DNA from: Xenopus tropicalis
Taxonomy: Eukaryota; Chordata; Amphibia; Anura; Pipidae
Assembly: GCF_000004195.4 (NCBI RefSeq)
Contig: NC_030678.2
Span: forward strand, 137,083,047-137,147,046
Direction of reading: 5' to 3'
Length of the DNA stretch: 64,000 bases
The notes under the pieces: generated by a model
Database searches by the model: none
What the model was told of the DNA's origin: nothing
What the model saw: the letters and a program-made list of their open reading frames with translations, nothing else
Translations under genes and position numbers: made by a program
In this document: positions 11,001-21,489 of the stretch, in pieces
Position numbering within the stretch: the first letter of the stretch is position 1
Layout of the letters: every line of letters begins with the position of its first letter

Positions 11001-14000
11001 TTCCATATGTAGTGCATATGCACAGCTGCTATTTTATTGTCCTTAGTTTGCACTATTCTGTTTTACATTGACACATAAATCTCACTGTGTAGTTATTCCA
11101 CTTTCTAAGCCATAACATACAATACTAATGATATCTGGGGGTTTTGGGCCATATGCCAATCCATTTTAAAAATGTGTACACAAAAAGAAAAAAAAACATT
11201 TTTTATGCACTTTCAATTAGTTCTGGGTAGTTTTTATTACTAAATAAATCTTGTTTATAAGTACTTTAGAATTTCGTAGGAATTGTTTCCTTTACCTTAA
11301 AGGACATGCAAACCCTACATTTTCCTACAGTGTATATAAGTTCACTCATCTCCCACCACCCCAACCACAACATTTGTATTGCATATATCCCCTCTGGTCA
11401 CCAGCACCACCACATTTATGATGTTCCTTGCCCTTTAAGAAAAAGGTAGTAAAGTAAAAATGAAAAAAGTATATGACAACTCATGTTGAACAAGGAGGTA
11501 TAGTGTGCTTTAATGCATCACACAGATAAATAATATGTGTGTCATTTAACAAGAATGTTGCATTTCATTTTTTCTCTCCATTCAGTGTGGCGCAAGCATA
11601 CGTGAACCAAAGAAAGTTGGACCATGAGGTGAAGACGTTGCAGACCCAGGCTGCCCAGTTTGCAAAGCAAACAACCCAGTGGATTAGTTTAGTGGAGAAC
11701 TTTAACCAGGCCCTAAAAGTGAGTGCTGTGGCCAAGTACTTCCTTAATAAGCATATTAAGCCCCTGGTTTGGTACAAATAGATTACATGAAGCCCTATGG
11801 CACACTGGCCATTTTGACCGCTGCTTGTTAGAACACACTTGCCATTAGTCTAAGGCTTGTTTTACATAGAGCTAGCTATATTCTATATATTCTAGTCTCC
11901 TGGTTAATCATTGTACATTACATTTTAATAAGAAAGTAGGTCTTTTTCAGTGCATGTCTTAGGGCCCCACCTGCAGGACAGTGAGAGAAATACATGTTGC
12001 ATAACAAATAATGCATGATGTATAAAAAATGAAATCCCAACAGGCAATATCCTGTACAACAAATTCCTCATGGATTAAAATAATCTGTGCCTTGTGCTTT
12101 ACTTTTTTATCTCTGTAGAAATGAATGGTTTGCTTACATTTCATCCCTTACAGATTTTTTTTTTTTCAATCTGTATTGTAAATTCATTTTGCAAAGATTT
12201 AACTGTATTTGAGAATCAGAATGTTTAGCTTTTAAAAGTATATCGAAGAAAAGTCTTCTCTAGCTACCACAGGGTTGTGACACAAGGAGCCTATGCATTA
12301 GTGCTCAAATAGAAAGGGATTGGTAGGGAGGCTTTACTTGCTCTTTACATTTTTTTTTTTAAAAAGCAACATTTCATATTAAACCAACTTATAGCACCCT
12401 CTGTTAAATAAAAGTACTACAATAACAAATCCCTCCTATATACTACATTTAAGTAGTATTCAGTTATGCTGAGTACCACTTACCCTAACTGGCACATATG
12501 CAGTTACATTATTCTTGTAGTCAAAACCACCTAAGCTGTGGGTCTCTTGCTTACCATCAAGTCATTAGTTAGATTAGGGGTGCATTAAATCTAGGCTTTG
12601 GTTTAGAATTCAGCCGAATCTCACCCTTTTTATCAGGAATTGGGCAAATCTAAGAGTGTGGCCGAACCGAATCCAAACCCTTAAAAATGTGAAAACTTTT
12701 TTTTACAGCAGATTCAGCATATATACATCACATTTATGAGGCAGAGTTACACAATGTAGTAAGGTTTTAGTATATGACATGTTTTGCAGTAACAAAAGTT
12801 GCAACAGCATTTGAAAATACATTGTAACCTTTTCTTTTGTATGCGTTTTCCTTTCCCTTGTCATTTCTGACTGTTTCCCTCTGGATGTTGGAACATATTA
12901 CAGTTTACAAACATATTATCTTAAAATGCTTTAAAGGGACAGTAACACCAAGAAATGAAAGTGTATAAAAGTAATTACTATATAATGTAATGCTGCCCTG
13001 TACTGGTACAACTGGTGTGTTTGCCTCAGAAAGACTACTATAGTTTATATAAATAAAGCTTCTGTGTAGCCACGGGGGCAGCCATTTACAGGAAAAAAGG
13101 CACAGGTTACTTAGCAGATAACAGATAAAACCTTATTATATTCTACAAAGCTTATCTGTTATCTGCTATGTGCCTGTGCCTTTTCTCCTTTTTCCCAGCT
13201 TCAATGGCTGTGCCCCCTTGTTGACATAGCTCATTTATATAAACTATAGTAGCGTTTCTGTTGCAAACTTACCAGTTTTACCAGCGCAGGGCAACTGTAC
13301 TCTATATTTTAATTACTTTAAAACACTTTCATTTTTTGGTGTTACTGTTCCTTTAAGAAAATACCACAGTGGCACTCTTAAGTTGATTTTTCTAGCCATT
13401 TTCCCCATATTTAAAAATGTGAAAACTTTAAAGCGCACACTCTATTTGTATGCACGCAGAACAAACACATTGGTGATTTCCATCCTGGCATCACCAATTT
13501 TCAATTTTCGGGAGACGAGGGTTTGGATTCAGTTCAGGACTTGAAGAGGGTTTGGCCAAATCCTGGATCAAAGGGTTTGGTACATTCCTAAATAAGATAT
13601 CCTCATATTTCCCTGTCCTGAATGAATTTAACTTGCCAGTGAGTTATTGGAGATCAAACAGTCCATTCTAAGTTTTTTCACCAGGCACCTTAATCTGTAG
13701 AACCAACCAAGTACCACAGTAAATAGCTGTTTGCAGCAGTGAGTGGAAAGCAGTTCTATCCACACCTACACTTGCTATCAGTTCAGCAAGTTGAAAATAT
13801 TAGATTGAAATGCTGTTAGTGCTGAGTCCAGTTTTGCATTGATACAGGGAAAAGGTGCAAGGTGATATGGAAAATATTTTTGAAATGAAATGCACATTTG
13901 TGACAAGAAAAAGCATAAATATTTCATAATCATGTGCCAGAAATGGAAGTGTGTCTACAGGGCACAAGTGCATAACTTCTTAAGTACCATTAGCTCAAGG

Positions 14001-14190
14001 ATAGAAGAAGTGATTGCAGCATCACATGATTGCAACTTTCGTTTCTTTTTTTCTGTGTGGCAGGCATTGTATGTATGTATAACTTTATTTATAAAGCGCC
14101 ACAAGGGTACGCAGCGCTGTACAGTCTTACAGAATACAAAATTACACACAGGGAGGACGAGTGATATAATAAATAAATACAATAAATACA

Positions 14191-14228
<38 letters not shown>

Positions 14229-15832
14229 TGCCATGTGGTATGAGATACAGTGGGAAGGAGGTCCCTGCCCTGTAGAGCTTACAATCTAAAGGCAGATGTA
14301 AGAGCAGCACAAACACCCTACATTTGCTGGTCTCTATGCACAGTTCCTCTGCATATGAAGTAGGTTATGCATTGATGCTGTGCTGCTGAACTGTTTCCAG
14401 CTCTGTCCCTTTTGGCACCTGCAGTTATGGATAGCTTTTTCCTTTTCTGGGGGCAGTGATCTCATTTTGCCTGCAGAGGGAGTATTCAGATCACAAGGGA
14501 TACAGAGCCTCTTACTTCTGAGTTTGGAGATAAGTCATCAGTGACTATTCATGACCGACCAACTACAATCAGCTGAGAATCAAACAACAGTTAAACTATG
14601 ATCCAGGAAGCCAAAACACTGAACAACGTTTTAGCAGTTTATTGGTAAACTGCAGCTTTTTTTTTTTTAGGTGGAAAAGCAATTCTTAAAGGAGAAGGAA
14701 TGGTAAAAACTAAGTAAGCTTTATCAGAAAGGTCTAGGTAAATACAGTCATAAGCACACACACAAAGGTTGAACTGGGTCCTCTGTCAAAAGAAACACAG
14801 GATGACTTGTCTTTTTTTGTATACACATATACTTTCGTATCAGGAAGGGGTGATACCGGGCTAATTGATCATTTTGCCATAGGGATCAAACAATTAAATA
14901 AAAACAGCAGGCATAGGCACAGAGGATTACATAAACTGATGCGGTCCCTGATCCAAAGGGAAAATCTAACCTGCCGGGTAGGTCCATCAGGAGTGCCCAT
15001 ACATGGACAGATAAGCTGCGATCTGAAGAACCTGAATCAGCAGCTGAAATCTGCTTGTGTATAGCATGGAGCTACTAGTAGGAGCTACTTGACACAGCTG
15101 CTAAAATAGACAACGCTGATCATTTACTGATAATTGCTCAGCATGTGTTTTAGCAGAGGAATTTCTCAGTATTGTCTATGGCAGGGGATTTTCTGGCATT
15201 TAGTAGCCGTGAGCTGCCACTAGTAGCTCAGTGTATCTTCCCCCTTAGGCAGGTGGCACATGGGGATATTAGTCACCCCCAATAAATCTTCGCTATTGGG
15301 GTTGACCAATCTTCCCGAAATGCCATCCCACCGAGTTTTGTCACCCTCACGGGCATCTAATGGTAACTTCAGAAGTTGTGTTGGCTGTACTAGAGCAGAT
15401 TAAGTGCAAGCAACAAAATGTTCCATCTGTCATAGCCCTTAGAGCAATTTCACATGGGGCTATTAGTCGCCGCAACTTTAAAAAAAGATGGTCACTGTGA
15501 CTTAGGGATATGTATCTGCCACAAATCATGCACGGTTTTTCACTGCACAGTTTAGTCACCACAACTTTTTAAAAAGACGTAATCTCTGTGTGTGTTTGCC
15601 ATTAACGTGTAAGGGCTATAGCAGATGGGAAATATTCACAGATACTACGTCCCATGCTTTGTGAAATACATGCTATGTTTCTAATAGTCATTCAAAAATA
15701 ACTATATTTTTTTTTTTCTAGGAAATTGGTGATGTGGAAAACTGGGCCAGAAGCATTGAAAAGGATATGCGCATTATAGCTACTGCTCTAGAATACGTAT
15801 ACAAGGGGCAACTGCAGCCTTCTGCCTCTTGA
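1828..15832 (+). CDS. bloc1s1: Biogenesis of lysosome-related organelles complex 1 subunit 1 (BLOS1/GCN5L1)
   Basis: Four coding exons: 1828-1888, 6151-6223, 11586-11718 and 15722-15832 (TGA). They join in frame with GT-AG introns to give 125 residues, the usual vertebrate length. The protein begins [20 protein letters not shown], then a basic KRRKDA stretch, [11 protein letters not shown], a long helical region ([25 protein letters not shown]) and the C-terminal block [11 protein letters not shown] and [10 protein letters not shown]. This matches BLOC1S1 throughout. Family knowledge: it is a small coiled-coil subunit of BLOC-1 (melanosome and platelet dense-granule biogenesis) and of BORC (lysosome positioning), and has been linked to mitochondrial protein acetylation as GCN5L1. 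Introns are 4.3, 5.4 and 4.0 kb, filled largely with repeats. An in-frame ATG in a CpG-rich region and the residue-by-residue fit fix the start. Confidence 0.96.
2581..2813. repeat. Large foldback (inverted) repeat 1
   Basis: Two arms of about 110 bp are near-perfect reverse complements around a short centre near 2696. Each arm, read outward, has TGATTAA or its variant, the stem GTACC-ATGC-GGTAC, then (G)AAACGCG, a spacer and AATAAACTTATG. The same layout recurs at 19791-20005 and 41292-41537 with different stem sequences. No coding content is visible. Confidence 0.85.
3465..5590 (-). pseudogene. Tc1-like transposase pseudogene
   Basis: Recognisable blocks in order on the minus strand are [20 protein letters not shown] (GRPP hinge), a second helix-turn-helix region, [12 protein letters not shown] with the first catalytic Asp, [19 protein letters not shown], and [17 protein letters not shown] with the second catalytic Asp. 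The C-terminal [15 protein letters not shown] ends at a TGA at 3465-3467. The DNA-binding N-terminus is missing. The reading frame is broken by the nested element, by at least one frameshift near 3800, and by a deletion near 3655 that removes the catalytic Glu segment. It cannot encode an active enzyme. Confidence 0.85.
3947..5206. mobile_element. Nested non-autonomous DNA transposon inside Tc1 copy
   Basis: The ends are GGGGAATTCACAAAAGTGG and, inverted, CCACTTTTGTGAATTCCCCC. Removing it rejoins the transposase frame at HY/VWRK, with ATA as the probable 3-bp target duplication (right copy 5207-5209, left copy short by one base). Sub-terminal stretches repeat the end motif: TTCACAAA, CACTTTTGTGAATT and GACAAATTCACAAAAGTG occur several times in both orientations. 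A 161-codon open frame at 4166-4651 matches nothing I recognise. A TWA-type target suggests PIF/Harbinger, but the superfamily is not certain. Confidence 0.75.
7435..7600. repeat. GGCCATACACG-family MITE, partial
   Basis: The blocks TATACACGCACCGATATTAT, TTGTACGATATTCGATGTGT and GAGACGACAGATATCGC match one half of the copies at 23446 and 31735. Both true termini are missing or decayed. It lies in bloc1s1 intron 2. Confidence 0.6.
7914..8005. repeat. T2-type MITE, left-truncated
   Basis: It ends TTTTGCCTTTCCTTCTCC then TTTAA, and shares ACTCGGGGTATAAGGTAAG with the family copy at 1-95. It abuts the complete element that starts at 8002, so the two share one TTAA. Confidence 0.65.
8002..8225. 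repeat. T2-family MITE, complete, about 224 bp
   Basis: The left end TTAAAGGAGAAGGAAAGGC and the right end, whose reverse complement is TTAAAGGAGAAAGAAAGGC, are inverted repeats with TTAA at each side. The inner arm GTGCCAAAATGTTAGGC also repeats inverted. T2 MITEs with TTAAAGGRR ends and TTAA targets are described from Xenopus. There is no coding content. Confidence 0.85.
9496..10152. mobile_element. TIR element with TATACTCGAGTATAAGCC ends
   Basis: The left end (CATATACTCGAGTATAAGCC) and right end (GCTTATACTCGAGTATATAC) are inverted copies of one motif, which also recurs at 10069-10082. Between them is a GC-rich part (9535-9740), then an AT-rich part holding an inverted repeat at 9755-9845. 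No transposase is visible, so it is non-autonomous. The superfamily is uncertain. It sits in bloc1s1 intron 2. Confidence 0.6.
11297..11438. repeat. T2-like MITE fragment
   Basis: It starts TTAAAGGACATGCAAACCC and ends TTGCCCTTTAA. Both ends carry the TTAAAGG signature, but the inner arms pair poorly, so it may be a decayed or composite copy. It ends about 150 bp before bloc1s1 exon 3. Confidence 0.4.
12931..13356. repeat. T2-family MITE, long near-palindrome
   Basis: The ends are TTAAAGGGACAGTAACACC and GGTGTTACTGTTCCTTTAA. Most of the 426 bp folds back: AATGAAAGTGT, GACTACTATAGTTTATATAA and a CAGATAACAGATAA block all have inverted partners. It lies in bloc1s1 intron 3 and has no coding content. 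Confidence 0.85.
14070..14300. repeat. Dispersed repeat with TTTATAAAGCGCC motif and an (AT)n run
   Basis: The motifs ACTTTATTTATAAAGCGCC, ACGCAGCGCTGTACAG and CCCTGTAGAGCTTACAATCT are typical of a widespread amphibian repeat. A TA microsatellite runs at about 14190-14226. I recognise the type but cannot assign its class. Confidence 0.5.
14687..14760. repeat. T2 MITE left-end fragment
   Basis: TTAAAGGAGAAGGAATGGTA followed by AAAACTAAGTAAGCTTTATC is the inverted counterpart of the right end of the element at 46017-46693. The remainder has been lost or replaced. Confidence 0.55.
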
Positions 15833-16299
15833 TCGGTTATATTGGTGGCTCACTGTGCAAGTGAAGCTTTATTTAAAGTTGGTTGAGGCTTTACATGATT
15901 TGCATGAGGAAGCCTGCACCTCTCCAGATCTGCAAGTGCCAATGGTATTTTGTGGCAATGAACATATTTATTTAAAGCTGCGCTATCCACAGTTGTATAC
16001 TACATGCCTGCAGACAAGAGTGAACTAAAATGAGGATACCATACAGAGGCGTCTGTGTAGCCCCTGAGAGAAGTTGGCCTAAAGATCCCTTGGAAGGTCA
16101 TATGTGGCTCATGGACTACCAGTTCGACAATATTTGTGCATAAGAATAATAGAAGACCAGCTTTTTGGAAAGGATCTTCAAATAATGTCTGGATTTATAA
16201 AGTTTAGTTCTAATGTGGCTACGTAAATGGCCATTCATGTGCTCCTCAAAAGCTCACAACTGATGGGTCACATGGTGCACTAAATACATTGATGCACTA

Positions 16300-16305
16300 A
16301 ATAAA
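16300..16305 (+). terminator. bloc1s1: Candidate bloc1s1 polyadenylation signal
   Basis: The first clear AATAAA downstream of the bloc1s1 stop codon lies about 470 bp into the 3' UTR. No repeat is recognisable between the stop codon and this signal, which supports continuous UTR. Confidence 0.6.
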
Positions 16306-16552
16306 CAGCTGTTGAACACACACTCTCTATATGCATTCATATTCTACGGCCATGGGCATATAAGCTAAGTACTAAAGATATCAACACAGATAAAGAATTT
16401 CACCAAAAAAAGCTGAAACAATATACAGTCCCAATAAACTAACCAGCCCTTTGCCATATCTGATTGGGTTTGATTATGCATATGATGTGAACAGATATTG
16501 GCTCCAACTATTAACTACAGAGAACATGCGTCTAAAGCAGTTTAAAGGGGAA

Positions 16553-16884
16553 TACAGGTATAGGACCCATTATCCAGAATGCACGGGACCAAGGGTATTC
16601 CAGATAAGGGGTCTTTCCGTAATTTGGATCTCAATACCTTAAGTCTACTAAAAAATCAATAAAACATTAATTAAACACAATAGGCTTGTTTTGCACCCAA
16701 TAAGGATTAATTATATCTTAGTTGGGATCAATTACAAGGTTCTGTTTTATTTCTACAGAGAAAAAGGAAATCAGTTTTAAAATTCTGAATTATTTGATTA
16801 AAATGGAGTCTATGGGAGACGGGCTTTCCGTAATTCGGAACTTTCTGGATAACGGGTTTCCGGATAAGGGGTCCCATACCTGTA
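16553..16884. repeat. TIR element, TACAGGTATAGGACCC ends
   Basis: The left end TACAGGTATAGGACCCATTA and the right end GGGTCCCATACCTGTA are inverted repeats bounded by TA. Sub-terminal blocks (CCAGATAAGGGGTCTTTCCG and its inverted partner CTGGATAACGGG) pair as well. A diverged end fragment is at about 61577-61622. TA boundaries suit a Tc1/mariner-type MITE, which is inference. Confidence 0.6.
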
Positions 16885-17455
16885 TACCCAATTTTAAACT
16901 TGAGTTCATTGAAAAGTGTTTGTGCTGAACATACTTTTTGTCTGTTATTTTAATGACATGAACTCATGTTGAACAAGGGGGTATTGATGTCCCTTTAACT
17001 GGGAAGCATTTACTTTTATTTATTTAGTTTTGATTCTCATCTATTGTTGGATGGCATTTTACCATATTAAAGGGGATTATGGTGAGCCACACTAAACACT
17101 TGGCCATCCAGTCTAATAGACTATTAAGTCTATCAAACCTGGGTTACATCACTCTGTTCTCCATTAGCTTTTCTCCTTTGCAGGTTTCTGGTGATTTCAT
17201 GGCTTTGGGGACATCTGTCGCTTTCTATCAACTTGATTTTGTTAGTTGTTGTTTCCCTTTGTCCTCATATCATGGAAATGATCTGGCTACAAAGAAACAG
17301 CAAAGGAAAACTCCACCCAAACACAACTTAAGCTTGTTGAAAAGTAAACATAATTTCAAGCAACTTTGCAATATACATCAATTAAAAAAAAAAAAGCAGC
17401 CTTTTCATGATTTTTAATATAATAGTATGGTTTGGACCAGTTACCTTAAGCTGGC

Positions 17456-17490
17456 CATACACGCACCGATAATATTGTACGAAACCTCCT
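17456..17490. repeat. GGCCATACACG-family MITE end fragment
   Basis: AGCTGGCCATACACGCACCG followed by ATAATATTGTACGAAACCTC is a short solo end of the family, joined to unrelated sequence. Confidence 0.5.
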
Positions 17491-17866
17491 GCTGATCTGT
17501 CTGACTACTTAAAGACTTAAAAAATAAAATGTAACAGTAGTTGACTGCCCTCAGCCTGCATCCTCCAAATCCCATATTTTCTCTTACTATTAAAACAACT
17601 ACAAGCAAAGATAAGTTGCTAAGCAATCCTAACAAACATTTTACAGACCTCTTCTGAACTTATGGTGGTGCTCATTTATAAACCCGGCACATTTATAAAC
17701 CCATAGCAAGCAATCAATTATGAGCTTTTTTTATTTTGGCCAGCTGCATGTAGACCAGTGAAAGCAAATATCTGCTTGGTTTCCAATGGGTTATTGCCCT
17801 GGTGCAGATTTGCTCAGTGTTTAGAAATTACCCCCACAGTGTAAATATATGTAATTTACCTAGATC

Positions 17867-18497
17867 TGGTGTCCCCAACCTTTCTAAAGCTGGCCATACA
17901 CGTGGCGATCTAACGATGTTGGTCACACGAAACATCGTCGGATCCGCCACACACAGTCAGGGCTGAAACAGCAGATAAGGAGGTAGAAACAATAGGATTT
18001 CTACCTCCTGCCGATTCAGCCCTGACGGCAGATTTTGGTCAGGCGCCTTCTATGGCGCCTGATCAAAATTTTCTAACCTGGCCGATCGGCGAGTCGTCCG
18101 ATATCAGCAGCTTCCTGAGATATCGGTCAACTCACTGACATGCCATACACGCACCGAATATCGTACGAAACAAGGTTTCGTACAATAGTATCGGTGCGTG
18201 TATGGGCAGCTTTACTCAAGCACAGTCAAATGTAAAAAGACTTGGAGAGCAACACAAGCATCATAAAAGTTCATGGCGGTGCCAAATAAGGGCTACAATA
18301 GGCTATTAGGCAGCCTCTATGCACACTATCAGCTTACAGGGGGCTTTATTTGGTAGTAAATCTTGTTTTTATCCAACCTAAACTTGCCACCAAGTCAGGA
18401 ATACAAAAATAACTACCTGATTTGGGGACACTAAGAGCAACATCCAAGCGGTTGGGGAGCAACATGTTGCCCCTGAGCCACTGGTTGGGGATCACTG
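17867..18497. mobile_element. hAT-type non-autonomous element interrupted by a MITE
   Basis: The right end GGTTGGGGATCACTG (CAGTGATCCCCAACC inverted) is paired with a diverged left end CTGGTGTCCCCAACC. The flanks are ACCTAGAT (17859-17866) and CCCTAGAT (18498-18505), an 8-bp target duplication with one mismatch. An 8-bp duplication and CAGTG ends are hAT characters. The copy is split at 17888 by a palindromic MITE. No coding sequence is seen. Confidence 0.7.
17888..18211. repeat. GGCCATACACG-family MITE nested in hAT element
   Basis: It runs from AGCTGGCCATACACG to CGTGTATGGGCAGCT with long self-complementary halves (ACGATGTT and AACATCGT; GGAGGTAGAAAC and GTTTCTACCTCC). Flanks are TAA on the left and TTA on the right. 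Its insertion into the hAT copy shows it is the younger of the two. Confidence 0.8.
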
Positions 18498-18505
18498 CCC
18501 TAGAT

Positions 18506-19640
18506 CTTGCTTTCTGGCAATTCTTTTTGGGACTAACGTAAGACTATTTTGGCCCTGCTTGTTTAGTCCAAACATGGTAATATCTACCTGTATATAATCA
18601 CTATATATCCTATAAATAGAATATTGTATATATTATGTAGAGAAATATAAATTATCTATGAATAAAAGATAATGTGGATTGCTGTTGCATGGGTCTCTCA
18701 TGCTTTGATTCTTGTTGAAACGGGCTGGTTCCCTTTCTCCTGCCTGTTTGCAGAGATGCATAAATATTGTACTTGTCTGATCAAAACAAGGACCCTGTTA
18801 AACTCGGCATTTACTCTAATCAGCCTCACATTGTGATCTGTAACTATGGCCACATGCAGCAAACATAAGCAGGGAATGGCATGCTTATCCTTTCAGTTGT
18901 AATTCCATTGCAATAATGATGTATTCTTCTCAGTCCGTAGTTTTGCCATAAGGAAAGCAATCTTCATATTAATTAAAAAAGACCATTTCATCCCAGAAAG
19001 GTTCCATGAACTGGAGACATTGGTATGTTTCTGGACATCCCCATTTATGTTTGATGAAGTCAGAGACTCGGGAAGAACAGTTTGATGGCAGCTTATAGAT
19101 CCTGGGCAGGGAGTGTTTAATGACTTACATACCCAGAAAGATATAATTATAAACCCATTAGCTTGCATGGGTCCTTGGCCTTGTTAGTCCTTTATTTATT
19201 GATGTACAGTATCAGACTATTGTCAGATGAAAAGCAAAGGTTCATGCTGATGCCCTGAGCCTTTCAGCAGGATCCCACACACAAAGGGTGAAGGTTCTAC
19301 TGTGGCCCAGTCAGAGTCCCGATATCTAACTACATAAAAGCTAAGGCATTTGAGCTTCATCTGACCAACCTGAGCAATTCTGCCAGTGTAGGATATGCTG
19401 TTTAATAAAATAGCAGAATAGACCAAGGGGCTGAATAGTTTTATAGGACTGCTAAAGGCTGCAATGGCAGAAAGGTAGATAGTTAAAGTTCAGTGCATAC
19501 TCCACATTCTTTGTTATAGGAGAAAATAACACAGAGATTCATCAACACATGGTTTTTGCTTAGTTTTTGTCTGTTTGCTAACTATACACAATGTTTTTTT
19601 TACACAGTGGTGTTGGGGTTGTAAGACTTACCTTGTGACA
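18506..19640. other. Intergenic, no recognised feature
   Basis: AT-rich unique-looking sequence. Open frames are short and none resembles a known protein. I see no splice-flanked coding segment and no repeat terminus I can name. Confidence 0.5.
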
Positions 19641-19710
19641 TTACTTCATCTTGGGGTCACAGCCGAAACATTAGTTCCACTTTTGAATAAAACACTTGAT
19701 GCTTCCTACA
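19640..19710 (+). repeat. Possible single-arm relative of the foldback family
   Basis: GGGGTCACAGCCGAAACATT is followed, after a spacer, by TTTTGAATAAAACAC. This repeats the GAAAC then AATAAA order of the foldback arms at 2581, 19791 and 41292, but without a mirror copy and with a poor stem. Confidence 0.35.
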
Positions 19711-19790
19711 TATATATATATATAGCAAGAACAAACGGAGCACACCCTATTGAAATTCAAATGCCCAGGGTGCTGGCTAAAAAATATAAA

Positions 19791-20004
19791 GCAAGAAAAA
19801 AGAGCTGCACTCACCAGGACTTGGCAAAAATATAGTAAGTTTATTTAAGCAAAGAGATCCAACGTTTCGAGCACTAACTGTGCTCTTCCTCAGGTTTTTT
19901 CCCTGAGGAAGAGCACAGTTAGTGCTCGAAACGTTGGATCTCTTTGCTTAAATAAACTTACTATATTTTTGCCAAGTCCTGGTGAGTGCAGCTCTTTTTT
20001 CTTG

Positions 20005-20005
<1 letters not shown>
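19791..20005. repeat. Large foldback repeat 2, near-perfect
   Basis: The arms are about 103 bp and match virtually base for base around the centre TTTTTTCC. Each arm, read outward, is CTGAGGAA, the stem GAGCAC-AGTTA-GTGCTC, GAAACGTTGG, a spacer and AATAAACTTACT. An AT run follows at 20006-20040 and a shorter one precedes at about 19711-19725. Confidence 0.9.

Positions 20006-20040
<35 letters not shown>
20006..20040. repeat. (TA)n microsatellite
   Basis: About 35 bp of pure alternating T and A, abutting the right arm of the foldback repeat. Confidence 0.9.
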
Positions 20041-20044
<4 letters not shown>

Positions 20045-20589
20045 AATATGCACACTGGGGGTCATTTGGAGGGCTGAGACACTATTCCAAGGCATGAATG
20101 TATTTACTTTATAGCTGCTGTGAAGTTTAAATAGGAAATAATGTTTAGCACCTTTAGAAAATGTCCCCAGATAATGGACATGCTGCACTCCTCAGCTGTT
20201 TACTGTGAAATGTAAAAAGCACTTTGCTGTTTAGCTGCAATCCACAGAGCAAATGGATTTCTCACTATACCCTGTGAGGGATTGCCACAAAGGTTGTACA
20301 TCATGTTACTGACGTCTTAATATTTACTATATTCTGTGGAAGGTAAATATAAGTGTCTAGTAAACTTATTTATGAACTGAGTTTTAACTGTTTCTCTACC
20401 AACTCCTTTGCAGCATGGCCTCTGGAAGTGTTATGGAAACCTGAGCAGGCTTGTCTGCTAAAATCAGAGATGCCCAGACTGTGATAATGTTTAAACCCGA
20501 ATTCTAGAATTGTTGGAAGGATGCTTGGAATTGCAGACCAGCAACATGTGAGTGTATTGATAGGTCTGTATAAGCATGTGTGTATGTAG

Positions 20590-21480
20590 CTAGGGCTCTG
20601 TGCTTGGTCCTTTGCTGTTCTCCCTGTACACTCTCTCTTTAGGAGACCTTATTTCTTCTTTTGGTCTTAAATATCACTTATATGCAGATGACAACCAGAT
20701 ATATTTAGGCACCCCTGCACTAACCTCTGATGTTAAAACCCAGATAGCTAACTGCCTCCTGGCTATCTACTCACGGATGAACCAACACCAACTCAAACTT
20801 AACCTAGCTAAAACAGAGCTCATGGTCTTCCCGCCCAAACCTAGCCCTTCTCCTCCTTTCACCATTACTATTGACGGCATGACCATTAAACCTGTTAATT
20901 CAGCACGCTGCCTTGGGGTCATCTTTGAACAGTCCCTCTCCTTCTCTAACCATATTAATAACACTGCCAAAACCTGCCGCTTTTTCCTCAGCAATATTGC
21001 CAAGATACGCCCCTTTCTTTCACAAGTAACAGCTAAAACACTAATCCATGCCCTTATCCTTTCCCGCTTAGATTACTGCAATCTCCTACTAACCGGCCTC
21101 CCAGACTCCCATCTCTCTCCCCTGCAATCAATCTTATACTCTGCTGCCAGGATCCTCCTGCTCTCTCCTAAGAGGGAACCTGTTCAGCCTCACTTAAGCT
21201 CTCTAGCATGGCTGCCTGTTAAGCAAAGGATAGCATACAAAATCTTTCTGCTAACATTCAAAGCCCTTCACTCCTGCTCCTCACTACATTTTTTCACTGG
21301 TCTCTCTTCACTTTCCTGGTCATCTCCTCCGCTCCTCTCAGAGCCTCCATCTTTTTACACCATCCACACCCACTGCGCTCTCTCATCTTAAACCTTTCTA
21401 TCTCGCTGCTCCTTACCTCTGGAACTCTATCCTTGAATCCCTCCGTAGGGAACACTCACCCTCTTTAAGATAAAACTCCT
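20590..21480 (+). pseudogene. 5'-truncated L2/CR1-type LINE reverse transcriptase
   Basis: An open frame of 263 codons (20600-21391) begins inside the reverse transcriptase domain at [11 protein letters not shown] and carries the catalytic YADD box at residues 28-31. [11 protein letters not shown], an ARCLGVIF block and [11 protein letters not shown] follow, as in non-LTR retrotransposons of the CR1/L2 group. Homology continues past the stop to about 21480 in a shifted frame. The endonuclease and upstream palm motifs are absent, as expected of a 5'-truncated LINE insertion. The clade is judged from motif style only. Confidence 0.85.
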
Positions 21481-21489
21481 GTTTTTTCC

